Shown here one piece after another: positions 17,124-26,032 of a stretch of DNA of 64,000 nucleotides. The notes beneath the pieces are model-generated. The model ran no database searches, was not told where the DNA came from, and saw only the letters and a program-made list of their open reading frames with translations. A program made the translations under genes and the position numbers. Within the stretch, counting starts at the first letter, position 1. Every line of letters begins with the position of its first letter. This DNA is from JAPOUP01 sp026708635 (GTDB lineage: Bacteria; Pseudomonadota; Alphaproteobacteria; Rhodobacterales; Rhodobacteraceae), in contig OZ241336.1 of NCBI GenBank assembly GCA_965200115.1, positions 2,542,001-2,606,000 on the forward strand, read 5' to 3'.

Positions 17124-19541
17124 TCAGAAATCCAGGTTCTCGACACTAAGCGCATTCCGCTGGATGAATTCCCGGCGGGGTTCGACGATGTCACCCATAA
17201 GCCTGGTGAACACGTCATCGGCCTCGACATCATCCTCAACCTTGACCTGAAGAAGCGTTCGCGCCTCCGGATCGAGCGTCGTTTCCCACAGCTGGTCCGG
17301 GTTCATTTCACCCAATCCCTTATAGCGCTGCATCGTGAGACCCTTTCCTCCCTCCTCCAGAACCGCTTCCAACAGGCCAACCGGCCCGAAGACCGCGCTC
17401 ATTCTGTCACGGCGCATCAGTTCGGCCGGGCGCGAATAGACCTCCTGAAGGCTTTTGGTGAATTCACCGAGTCTGCGAGCCTCGCCGGAGCGCAGCACCG
17501 GCCCATCCAATGTGCGTACCTCCTCCACCCCACGCAGGCTTCGGGTCAGGCGCAGCCCACGGTCCTGCGTCGGACGTCCCATCCAGCCCCGCTCGTATTC
17601 CTCGCTTATCAGATCAAGCCGCTCCGCTATGGACTCCGCGGTGCCCTGAAGGTCGGCGTCGACACGGCCGGGAACGAACGCGCCGGCGACGGCGGCCTGT
17701 TCGAGAATGCTCTGCGGATAGTGCGTAGGGAACGCCTGAAGAACCCGGCGCAGATCCCGGGCGTCGTCCACAACCCGAGCGAGATCCGCGCCGGTGATCT
17801 CCTCGCCCGTTCCAAGCCGCAGGACGGAACCGTCCACACCCTGTCCTACCAGGTAATCCTCAAGTGCCTGCTGGTCCTTAAGGTATACTTCGGACCTCCC
17901 ACGGCTGACCTTGAATAGCGGTGGCTGTGCGATGTACAGGTATCCGCCCTCGATAATCTGCCGCATCTGGCGAAAGAAAAACGTCAGCAACAGCGTGCGG
18001 ATATGAGCTCCATCCACGTCCGCATCCGTCATTATTATGATTCTGTGGTAGCGGAGTTTTTCGATATCGAATTCCGAATGTCCGATTCCGGTGCCAAGTG
18101 CCGTAATCAGCGTTCCGATTTCCTGGCTCGCGAGCATTCGGTCGAACCGGGCGCGTTCGACATTGAGGATCTTGCCACGGAGTGGAAGTACCGCTTGATT
18201 CGCGCGCGCCCGGCCCTGCTTGGCCGACCCGCCGGCGCTGTCACCCTCAACAAGGAACAGTTCGCGTTTTCCGGGATCCTTCTCCTGACAGTCGGCGAGC
18301 TTTCCGGGCAGCGAAGCGACGTCAAGGACTGACTTCCTCCTGGTCATCTCGCGCGCCTTGCGGGCGGCCTCACGGGCCCTCGCGGCTTCGATGATCTTGG
18401 TGACGATCACTTTCGAGGGGCCGGGGTTCTCCTCGAACCATTCGCCGAGCCTCTCGTTCATCAACCCTTCGACGACGGGCCGCACCTCCGAGCTAACGAG
18501 CTTGTCTTTGGTCTGGGACGAGAACTTGGGATCGGGCACCTTCACCGAAAGCACGCAGGTCAGTCCCTCACGCGCGTCATCGCCGGTGAAACTCACCTTT
18601 TCGGACTTGGTAAGTCCAGAAGAGTTGGCGTAGAGGTTCAGGGTTCGCGTCAGCGCTCCCCGAAAACCGGCCAGATGGGTTCCTCCGTCACGCTGTGGAA
18701 TGTTGTTCGTGAAGGGAAGAACGGTCTCGTGATATCCGTCATTCCACCACATGGCCACTTCCACCGTGATACCGTCCCGATCACCGCCGATCAGGACGGG
18801 TCCATCGATGAGCGGATGCTTGTGCCGGTCAAGATAGCGGACGAATTCTCCCACCCCTCCCCGATAATGAAGCTCCGTCCGCATCGGCACCGCCGGACGC
18901 GTGTCCTCAAGTACGATCCGGACACCGGAATTCAGGAACGCGAGCTCGCGAAGTCGATTTTCCAGAGTCCTGAAGCTGTATTCGAGATTCGAGAATGTCT
19001 CGGTCGACGCAAGGAACCTGACTTCGGTTCCCGTCCTGCCTTCACCGTCTCCCAGAACCTCGAGATGGCTTGCAGTCTCGCCATTCTCAAACCGCGCTCC
19101 ATACTCCTTTCCGTCACGCCAGATCCGTAGCTCCAGCCACTCGGAAAGCGCGTTCACAACCGATACGCCGACTCCATGCAGGCCGCCCGAAACCTTGTAC
19201 GAATTGCTGTCGAACTTCCCGCCGGCGTGAAGCTGGGTCATGATAACCTCGGCCGCGCTCACCCCTTCTTCGGGATGTATATCGACGGGAATCCCGCGGC
19301 CATTGTCGCTGACCGACACACTGCTGTCGGAGTGAATTCTTACGGTTACCCTATCGGCATGGCCCGCCAACGCCTCATCGATTCCGTTGTCGACCACTTC
19401 GTAGACCATGTGGTGGAGGCCGGAACCGTCGTCGGTGTCACCTATATACATCCCGGGACGCTTACGGACGGCCTCCAATCCTTTGAGGACCTTTATGGAT
19501 CCGGCACCGTAATCCCCAATGTCCGGGGCAGTCTCAACCAT
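17124..19541 (-). CDS. gyrB: DNA gyrase subunit B
   Basis: The ATPase subunit of gyrase, which introduces negative supercoils. All landmarks are present over 805 residues: the GHKL ATPase start LEAVRKRPGMYIGDTDDGSG, EVVDNGIDEALAGH with the catalytic Glu, KVSGGLHGVGVSVVNALSEW, the TOPRIM motifs FLVEGDSAGGSAKQGR and IIMTDADVDGAHIRTLLL, and the C-terminal MQRYKGLGEMNPDQLWETT. The end ENLDF is typical. It is the last gene of the dnaA-dnaN-recF cluster, separated from recF here by a LysE-type gene. Confidence 0.98.
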   Translation of the reverse strand: MVETAPDIGDYGAGSIKVLKGLEAVRKRPGMYIGDTDDGSGLHHMVYEVVDNGIDEALAGHADRVTVRIHSDSSVSVSDNGRGIPVDIHPEEGVSAAEVIMTQLHAGGKFDSNSYKVSGGLHGVGVSVVNALSEWLELRIWRDGKEYGARFENGETASHLEVLGDGEGRTGTEVRFLASTETFSNLEYSFRTLENRLRELAFLNSGVRIVLEDTRPAVPMRTELHYRGGVGEFVRYLDRHKHPLIDGPVLIGGDRDGITVEVAMWWNDGYHETVLPFTNNIPQRDGGTHLAGFRGALTRTLNLYANSSGLTKSEKVSFTGDDAREGLTCVLSVKVPDPKFSSQTKDKLVSSEVRPVVEGLMNERLGEWFEENPGPSKVIVTKIIEAARAREAARKAREMTRRKSVLDVASLPGKLADCQEKDPGKRELFLVEGDSAGGSAKQGRARANQAVLPLRGKILNVERARFDRMLASQEIGTLITALGTGIGHSEFDIEKLRYHRIIIMTDADVDGAHIRTLLLTFFFRQMRQIIEGGYLYIAQPPLFKVSRGRSEVYLKDQQALEDYLVGQGVDGSVLRLGTGEEITGADLARVVDDARDLRRVLQAFPTHYPQSILEQAAVAGAFVPGRVDADLQGTAESIAERLDLISEEYERGWMGRPTQDRGLRLTRSLRGVEEVRTLDGPVLRSGEARRLGEFTKSLQEVYSRPAELMRRDRMSAVFGPVGLLEAVLEEGGKGLTMQRYKGLGEMNPDQLWETTLDPEARTLLQVKVEDDVEADDVFTRLMGDIVEPRREFIQRNALSVENLDF

Positions 19542-19641
19542 GTGTGGATTCCTTGACGATCATGATCGCTACATACAGACCAATGGCATGGATGTCACGC
19601 ATCAAACACAACATTTTGTGATTCATCGGATTTCGATGCGG

Positions 19642-20262
19642 TCAGGTCGCAGCGATCGCCAATCCAACGCAAACGAGAAGGCAGCCCGCTACGATATTGG
19701 TTCTTCTCACGGCGACGGGCGACGCCAGAAGGCGGCGCACGCGATCGAAAAGGAGCGCGGACATCAGGTTACCGACAAACGGAACGACCACCGAAAGAAC
19801 GACAATGGCGATGATGTCGGCGGCGATCACCCCCGACAGATCGAAAAAGCCGGGAAGAACACCCATGTAGAACAGCGCCGCCTTTGGATTTGATACGATG
19901 ACGGCAATCCCCGCCATGAATCCGGCCGGAATCCCCGGACGGGTCAACCGGCTGTCGCTCTCGATCGATCCGTCAGCATAGAGTAGAATCAGGGCTCCCA
20001 TGCCGATGAATGTCAGAACCGCCACCCATTTCAGGAGTGTCATGAAGCCCGAGAAAACGGCGACGAGCCACGACACGCCCAGCACCGCCAACAGCGGCCA
20101 GACCGAATCTCCAACCGCCACCCCCAGGGCCAGCGGCCACGCTGCCCGAAAGCCGCCGGTGAGCGTTCGGGCGGCCAGCGCGACCCATACGGGACCCGGC
20201 GTCAGAAACAGAACGAACAGCGCACCCGCGTACATGGCGAGTTCGGTCGGGGAGACGGTCAC
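19642..20262 (-). CDS. LysE-family amino-acid exporter
   Basis: A 206-residue membrane protein with about six hydrophobic helices and the family signature near the N-terminus, FVLFLTPGPVWVALAARTLTGG, plus VIVSNPKAALFYMGVLPGFFD in the middle. LysE/RhtB proteins export amino acids or homoserine-like compounds; the substrate cannot be told. It lies between recF and gyrB on the same strand, where most alphaproteobacteria have nothing, so it is probably a later insertion that may be co-transcribed. Confidence 0.88.
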   Translation of the reverse strand: MTVSPTELAMYAGALFVLFLTPGPVWVALAARTLTGGFRAAWPLALGVAVGDSVWPLLAVLGVSWLVAVFSGFMTLLKWVAVLTFIGMGALILLYADGSIESDSRLTRPGIPAGFMAGIAVIVSNPKAALFYMGVLPGFFDLSGVIAADIIAIVVLSVVVPFVGNLMSALLFDRVRRLLASPVAVRRTNIVAGCLLVCVGLAIAAT

Positions 20263-20377
20263 CGATCAATCTCCTCGATTAGGCTACCGACCGGAGCCGC
20301 GCCGGGCGGATCCGCCCAACCACTCCCGCCGCGACAAACGACGGTCCGGGACGGCTGTGGACCGGCCGCGGACTTCA

Positions 20378-21490
20378 TCATGAACCGGATTCGCTGATCA
20401 TGGGCACTCCACCGGTATCTGAGATCTCCAGGTGACGGGCCCGGCTGGCGAGTCCATCGAAAAGTCCGGATCCAGTTCCCGTCATCCATGCCTGGGCGCC
20501 GAGCGCACAGATCTCGTCATAGAGCGCCGCACGACGGCCCGAGTCGAGATGCGCCGCGATCTCGTCAAGAAGCAGGATCGGTGGAATACCGGAATTCCGG
20601 ATGAGGGCACGCGCGTTCGAGAGCACAACCGAAATCAGTAACGCTTTCTGCTCACCGGTCGAACATTGCCTGGCCGGAATTCCCTTCGCCGCGTAAGTGA
20701 CTTCCAGGTCGGCACGATGCGGCCCGACGAGCGTGCGCCCGGCATACAGATCCCGCTGGCGGCTTTCCGCCAGCGCGGACGCAAATCCGTCCCCGGTATC
20801 CGGCGTAAGGCTTCCCTCCGCCCCGGTCAGCAGCAGCTCCGCCGCCGGAAACGCGGTCTCGGCCGCGGCCTGTGCGTCAGCCAGCCGGTGCAACGCGACG
20901 CGTCTACCGGCCTGAATCGCGCATCCTGCCGCCGCCATCCGCGATTCCAGCGCCCCGTACCAGTGACGGTCGCGCACCTGATCCTTTAGCAGCCGGTTTC
21001 GTTCACGCAACGATCGGTTATAGATCAAGGCATGCTCTGCATGTTCGGGGTCAAAGCTAAGCGCGATCCGATCCAGAAAACGCCGTCTGTGTTCGGCGCC
21101 TTCCATCCATAGCCGATCCATTGACGGGACCAGCCAAATAATGCGTACGATCCGGCCCAACTCGACCTGGGGTGCCGCTTTCCCGTCAACGGTGACCTGA
21201 CGGGTACCGCCGATTTGGGCCCATGTCACAACCTCATGCGTCCGGCAAGGCGTCCGGACAATCGCCGAAACCTTCCAGCCACTGCGTTCGGGACGCAGCG
21301 CAACCTCGTCCGTCGCGGCCCGTCTGAGGCCGCGGCCGGGAGACAGGAGGGATACGGCCTCAAGGAGATTCGTCTTGCCCGCGCCATTCGGCCCGAACAG
21401 CGCGATCGGCCTTCCGTCGAGGTCCAGTCTCAGGGTTCTGTGGTTGCGGAAACGGGAGAGGGACAGGCCAGTCACAGCTAGTCCCGTCAT
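20378..21490 (-). CDS. recF: DNA replication and repair protein RecF
   Basis: RecF is an SMC-like ATPase that helps load RecA at gaps with RecO and RecR. The 370-residue protein has FRNHRTLRLDLDGR, Walker A FGPNGAGKTNLLEAVSLLSP, the family block GPHRADLEVTYAAKGIPARQ, the signature-like CSTGEQKALLISVVLSNAR, and Walker B ILLLDEIAAHLDSGRR. It follows dnaN by 51 bases on the same strand. The C-terminal tail is slightly short and ends in SESGS. Confidence 0.96.
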   Translation of the reverse strand: MTGLAVTGLSLSRFRNHRTLRLDLDGRPIALFGPNGAGKTNLLEAVSLLSPGRGLRRAATDEVALRPERSGWKVSAIVRTPCRTHEVVTWAQIGGTRQVTVDGKAAPQVELGRIVRIIWLVPSMDRLWMEGAEHRRRFLDRIALSFDPEHAEHALIYNRSLRERNRLLKDQVRDRHWYGALESRMAAAGCAIQAGRRVALHRLADAQAAAETAFPAAELLLTGAEGSLTPDTGDGFASALAESRQRDLYAGRTLVGPHRADLEVTYAAKGIPARQCSTGEQKALLISVVLSNARALIRNSGIPPILLLDEIAAHLDSGRRAALYDEICALGAQAWMTGTGSGLFDGLASRARHLEISDTGGVPMISESGS

Positions 21491-21541
21491 GTTCCGGTTC
21501 TCCGTGTGGAAGCCCTGCCGGGTTCGTGCTCAACCCCGGCC

Positions 21542-22660
21542 TCACGCGCGCATTGGCATGACGACATAGAGAGCGCTCGGATCGTCACTCTCGCATATAA
21601 TCGCCGGATCGCTTGATGTGTTGAAGTGGAACACGGCATTCTCCCGCTCCACCTGGCTGGCGATCTCCAGAAGGTATCTCGCGTTGAATCCAATCTCCAG
21701 ACTGTCGTCACCATAAGCGACGGCCAGCTCCTCCTGAGCCGTACCGATTTCAGGATCATTCACCGAAAGCACAAGGTTATCGGTGTCAATCGTCATCTTG
21801 ACGGCACGCGATATTTCCCGAGTGACGGTTGCCACCCGATCGACCGCCTTGGTAAGCTCCACCGCGTCAACCTCCATCCTGCGCTCGTTCCCTATCGGGA
21901 TGACACGGACGTAATCCGGAAAGGTTCCGTCTATGACCTTGGATGTCAGCGTGACTTCAGGGGTCGCGAAACGTATCTTGGTCTCACTCACGCTGACGGC
22001 GATGTCGTCACTGTCTCCCTCAAGAAGCTTACCCAGTTCGGCAATGGCCTTGCGCGGAACGATGATGCCCGGCATCTCCTCGGCACCCTCCGGCAGGTCG
22101 GCGTCGATTCTGGCGAGGCGATGGCCGTCCGTGGCTACACAGCGAAGGACTTTCGCGCCATCCACCTCGGCCACATGCATATAGACCCCATTCAGGTAGT
22201 AGCGGGTCTCTTCGGTCGAGACCGCGGTTCGGGTCTTGCCGAACAGCCGTCTGAGTTCCTTAGCGGGGATCGCGAAATTGGCCGTGAAATCCGACGACGC
22301 CATGATCGGGAAATCCTCGGTCGGAAGCGTCATCAGGTGAAACTGGGAGCGTCCGGCCTCAATCGCTATCCGACTGTTGACCTCATCGTCCGTAAGCCGC
22401 ACCAGCGCACCGTCGGGCAACTTGCGGACGATCTCGTTCAGGGTCTGTGCCCTGACCGTGGTCGAGCCCGGTTGCTCGACTTTCGCGGCGACCCGATCGA
22501 CAAGGTCCACATCGAGGTTTGTGGCACGAAAGCTTACCGTGTCGCTTTCCGCGACGATCAGCACGTTCCCGAGAATCTGGGTGTTTGCCCGTCGTTCGAC
22601 GACTGATTGCGCATTGCCGACAGCTTTCAGCAACGTTCCCCGCTCAATACTGACTTTCAT
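21542..22660 (-). CDS. dnaN: DNA polymerase III beta subunit (sliding clamp)
   Basis: DnaN is the ring-shaped processivity clamp. At 372 residues it is of normal length and has the three clamp repeats: N-terminal MKVSIERGTLLKAVGNAQSV with VERRANTQILGNVLI, the middle AIPAKELRRLFGKTRTAVST and YYLNGVYMH, and the C-terminal GFNARYLLEIASQVE with an end DPSALYVVMPMRA typical of the C-terminal motif that binds partners. It sits between dnaA and recF in the standard order on the minus strand. Confidence 0.97.
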   Translation of the reverse strand: MKVSIERGTLLKAVGNAQSVVERRANTQILGNVLIVAESDTVSFRATNLDVDLVDRVAAKVEQPGSTTVRAQTLNEIVRKLPDGALVRLTDDEVNSRIAIEAGRSQFHLMTLPTEDFPIMASSDFTANFAIPAKELRRLFGKTRTAVSTEETRYYLNGVYMHVAEVDGAKVLRCVATDGHRLARIDADLPEGAEEMPGIIVPRKAIAELGKLLEGDSDDIAVSVSETKIRFATPEVTLTSKVIDGTFPDYVRVIPIGNERRMEVDAVELTKAVDRVATVTREISRAVKMTIDTDNLVLSVNDPEIGTAQEELAVAYGDDSLEIGFNARYLLEIASQVERENAVFHFNTSSDPAIICESDDPSALYVVMPMRA

Positions 22661-22772
22661 CGGCCGTCACCTTCTCCACATTCCCGGGAATGGGTAACCT
22701 ACCGTTTCCGGACCGCGACACAAGCCGTTTCTGCGGCGGCGTGGCCATCGTCGAACCGGTCGGGCATCGCCC

Positions 22773-24143
22773 TCATTCTTCAAGGGCGCGCTGAAGGAGT
22801 TCAATATCCTCGGCGATCTGACTGTCCTGGTTCCTGAGTTCCTCAACCCTGCGCACGCTGTGCATGACCGTCGTGTGATCACGTCCACCGAAACGTCGGC
22901 CAATCTCGGGCAGGCTACGGGACGTCAGCTGTTTCGCCAGATACATCGCGATCTGGCGGGGTCGGGCCACGGTCTTGTAGCGTCTCGGTCCGATCAGGTC
23001 AGCGAGTCGGATGTTGTAATGTTCGGAGACCTTGCGCTGGATTTCATCGACGGTGACCTTGCGGCTGGCTTGGCGCAAAATATCGGCAAGACATTCCTGG
23101 GTTAAATCGAGGGTGATTTCGCGCCTCATCAATGATGCGAAGGCGAAGAGCCGCATCAACGCTCCCTCCAGAACGCGCACATTGGTCGTGATGCGGTGGG
23201 CAAGGAACTCGAGCACGCCTTTGGATATGGCGATGCTACCGTTCTGGCTGAGATGCCGTTCGGTCTTCTGCTGCAATATCCCCAGCCGCAGTTCGTAGTC
23301 GGTCGGATGAACATCGACGACAAGGCCGGACTGGAGGCGGGACTTGATCCTGTTCTCGAGGTTCCTGATCTCGCCGGGAGCGCGGTCGGCCGAGATTATT
23401 ATCTGCTTTCTCTGGTCCACCAATGCGTTGAACGTATGGAAAAACTCCTCCTGGGTACTGTCCTTGCCGGCGATGAACTGCACGTCGTCAACCATCAGGA
23501 AGTCAACTGACCGGAACAGCTGCTTGAAATCGATCATTCGCTTGTCACGAATTGCCTGGATGAAGCGGTACATGAATTGCTCCGCCGAAAGGTAAACGAC
23601 CTTCGGTTTTGCGCTCCCGGCAAGGAGTTCGTGGGCGATAGCATGCATCAGATGCGTCTTTCCAAGTCCGACGCAACCATACAGAAAGAGTGGATTGAAC
23701 ATGGCGCTGTCGCCTTCGGCCACACGCCGGGCCGCGGCGTGCGCGAGATCATTCGACTTGCCGACGACGAACCTGTCAAACGTGAAATTGGGATCAAGGG
23801 GCGCGCCGGGTAGATCCAGGTCCACGGCGAGCAATGGGGCTGGCTTGTGGCGCGGCCGCGAAACCGTCACCGACGATCCAGCGCCCTCCGAAACGGTGAA
23901 CTTGAGGCGAGTTACGGATTGATCCGCCGAGGACAGGATCCGCAGGATCTTGTCGCCGAAGTTACGCTGCACCCAATCTCCCATGAACTGCGTCGGGACC
24001 AGGAACACCGCTGTCTGGCCACGCAGTTCCAGAAATTCGATTGGCTCAATCCAGTTGACGTAATTTTCCGGACCGACCGTCTTGACGAGCGTACGGCCCA
24101 GTTCCCCCCAAGTACCTTTGTCCATATCGTTGTCCGACCCCAC
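22773..24143 (-). CDS. dnaA: Chromosomal replication initiator DnaA
   Basis: DnaA binds origin boxes and opens oriC. Domain I begins at TWGELGRTLVKTVGPENYVN; the AAA+ domain III has NFTFDRFVVGKSNDLAHAAA, Walker A LYGCVGLGKTHLMHAI (Cys in place of the usual second Gly) and Walker B VDFLMVDDVQFIAGK. Domain IV carries the DNA-binding signature GGRDHTTVMHSVRRVEEL. Two starts are possible, GTG 24143 and ATG 24125. An AAGGAG lies directly against the GTG, which is too close, and 17 bases from the ATG, which is too far, so the start is unresolved. Its usual upstream neighbour rpsT is displaced by about 4 kb. Confidence 0.96.
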   Translation of the reverse strand: MGSDNDMDKGTWGELGRTLVKTVGPENYVNWIEPIEFLELRGQTAVFLVPTQFMGDWVQRNFGDKILRILSSADQSVTRLKFTVSEGAGSSVTVSRPRHKPAPLLAVDLDLPGAPLDPNFTFDRFVVGKSNDLAHAAARRVAEGDSAMFNPLFLYGCVGLGKTHLMHAIAHELLAGSAKPKVVYLSAEQFMYRFIQAIRDKRMIDFKQLFRSVDFLMVDDVQFIAGKDSTQEEFFHTFNALVDQRKQIIISADRAPGEIRNLENRIKSRLQSGLVVDVHPTDYELRLGILQQKTERHLSQNGSIAISKGVLEFLAHRITTNVRVLEGALMRLFAFASLMRREITLDLTQECLADILRQASRKVTVDEIQRKVSEHYNIRLADLIGPRRYKTVARPRQIAMYLAKQLTSRSLPEIGRRFGGRDHTTVMHSVRRVEELRNQDSQIAEDIELLQRALEE

Positions 24144-24960
24144 TCCTTGCTTCCGGGTCCATTCCAGGGGCCGAGGTCCCGGCAGCGGGAATCAAACGAC
24201 CGATCATCCACGCGGTCCGAAAAACACGCGCGGCGCTACGGAGTCATCCGCTCGGATCACAGCGATTGCTTCGAACCACGGCCGGATCAATGCCGTACCC
24301 GCAAGAGACCGTCGGCTCGCCGCCATCCGGATCTTCCGGAACGCGGTACGTTCCGTCAAACGGCTTGCCGGATGGCAGGGCGCCGGCGAACCGCATCGAT
24401 GTTCCGGACACACTGATCAGCGCGACTGCTGGCCGATGGCTCAGGCGGGATGAAGTGGGATCAGAATGTCCGGCCCTCAAGACAAAGCCGTCCGAATTTT
24501 CCCCCTTCACCGCTCCCCCGAACTGGACTGGTGACTCGCGGGAATCAAGCTAGCAAGCGGGCGGCGGTCGGACAACAGGATTGTTTGCTTGACAGCGGAA
24601 ATTACCGATACCGAATCGGATAAACTCTTGATGTGACGGAGTACCGGATCTGGATTCCGCCGAATTTTTTTTCGGCGTATCCCCGCCAAAGCGTCCCCAT
24701 CGATTCCAGTCAGGTCGCGGCCCAAAACGTTGGCGGACCCGCCAGTGGCGTGGCCAAGCCCGCCCATGAGCGTCATGAGCGAAGACCCGCCGGAACCAGA
24801 CGGCCGGAAAAGGCCGAGTGACCCACGCCCGGCACACCCAGATCAACGGGAACTTGAGAATGTCCACTCGACCGGCGTTCCCATAAAGCGCGGGTCATGC
24901 GCCTCTCGATGTCACTGCGGCATCTGGCGTCGCGGACTTCCGTCGAACGCCCAATTCCGT
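24144..24960. other. Leader region of dnaA, no supported gene
   Basis: About 800 bp without a convincing gene. It includes an AT-richer patch at 24575-24640 with TTGACA at about 24590, a candidate promoter on the plus strand, and a small hairpin at 24658-24677. I looked for DnaA boxes (TTATCCACA-like) and found no cluster, so I do not call an origin. Confidence 0.35.
24658..24677. other. Short perfect hairpin with T-run loop
   Basis: CGCCGAA, six T, then TTCGGCG forms a perfect 7-bp stem with a T-rich loop. It is too short and lacks a trailing T-run, so it is not a typical terminator. Its role is unknown. Confidence 0.3.
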
Positions 24961-24964
24961 TGGA

Positions 24965-25323
24965 TATGGGGCACCGCGTCCGGTCCGCAACCTGTCATTT
25001 GCGGCCCTGTTGGGCTTCGGGGTCGCGCATGCAGAGACTGTGACTTTTGCGGCGTTGGGCGATACCCTGACCCAAGGGTATGGGCTCCCGCAGGATCGGG
25101 GAATGGCACCGCAGTTGCGGCTCTGGAGGTGGCGGTGCCAGACGTTGTGATCGTGAATGCGGGGATGAGCGGTGACACCACGCCACAAAAGATGGTCTGG
25201 CCCGCGTAGCGTGGACCCCGACAGATGAAATTGACGACATGATTGTGGCGCTCGGCGCGAATCAAATGCCGAGGGAAATAGAGCCGTCGGTCGCGCGCCA
25301 GAATCCTGAGGGAATCGCTCACT
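24965..25323 (+). pseudogene. tesA: Dead TesA-type arylesterase/thioesterase (SGNH hydrolase)
   Basis: Three consecutive frames spell one TesA-like protein. First FAALLGFGVAHAETVTFAAL with GDTLTQGYGLPQDRG, where the nucleophile serine of GDSLT is already Thr. Then, after a shift near 25120, LEVAVPDVVIVNAGMSGDTT. Then, after a shift near 25195, DGLARVAWTPTDEIDDMIVA with LGANQMPREIEPSVARQNPE. These correspond to SGNH blocks I-III. The block V Asp/His end is gone. At least two frameshifts plus a mutated nucleophile show it is dead. It lies between dnaA and the subtilase. Confidence 0.85.
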
Positions 25324-26032
25324 GACAGGGGTCGGCCATGATGACGTTTTCCCGGTCCGCCGATCCTTGAACTATCCGATCATTGCGCGGATTCCCGGGC
25401 GGATATCTTCGTCGAGGCATCGATGCACGACGCGGCTAAGCTCAATCCCGGGACAGGGGTTGACCAATTTCTGACGAAATTCCTGTGAGAGGAAGTCGCG
25501 CGCCACTTTACTCGCCGCGCCGGATTTATCGCGCGACGACGGAGTATGGCTCAAGCGAATGAAGCCGATTCTCGCCGGTCCGCCTGGCAGTCTGAATGCG
25601 CTATTTCCGATGATGAAAGTCGGCGGACGGCAGGACTGATCGACCGGCTTTACCGGAGACTGTCCGACCGGCCAGAGCGCGGGGAACCGGCGAGAGACAA
25701 AACCGAACCCATAGCAAGCAAATGGGCCGAGGTCAGGCTGGGTGCCGCGACCGCGAACAGGCCCGTATGGGGGGCAGGCCCAGCGGCTTTGCTCCCCTCT
25801 CGGCACCCGCCGTCATTGCCGTCATTTTGTGCGTAGCCGACCCAAGGCTCCAAGGATCGGCTGTTGCATCCATATTTTCGGAGAGTATGTGATGGACGCA
25901 GGATGGGCCTGTGCAGTGATATGCAAGGAATTCGAGTCTCTATCCCCGGAAACCGCTTAATAACCGATCCCGCGCCAAGCCACGACATAGATGCTTCAGA
26001 CTGGATTACGGGAAGGAAAGAATAAGTCCGCA
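25324..26032. other. Decayed stretch between dead tesA and the subtilase
   Basis: Medium ORFs occur on both strands; none could be assigned. A minus-strand frame at about 25375-25560 (ending EDIRPGIRAMIG) has a natural-looking composition and may be another gene ruin. The 3' end (26011-26020) carries the purine-rich GGAAGGAAAG before the subtilase start. Confidence 0.3.

Noticed and set aside
21626..22606. 326-residue plus-strand ORF opposite dnaN
   Set aside because: Antisense shadow of a clearly real gene; no ribosome site or domain.
24144..24960. Possible oriC upstream of dnaA
   Set aside because: No cluster of TTATCCACA-like boxes and no strong AT-rich unwinding region could be found by eye.
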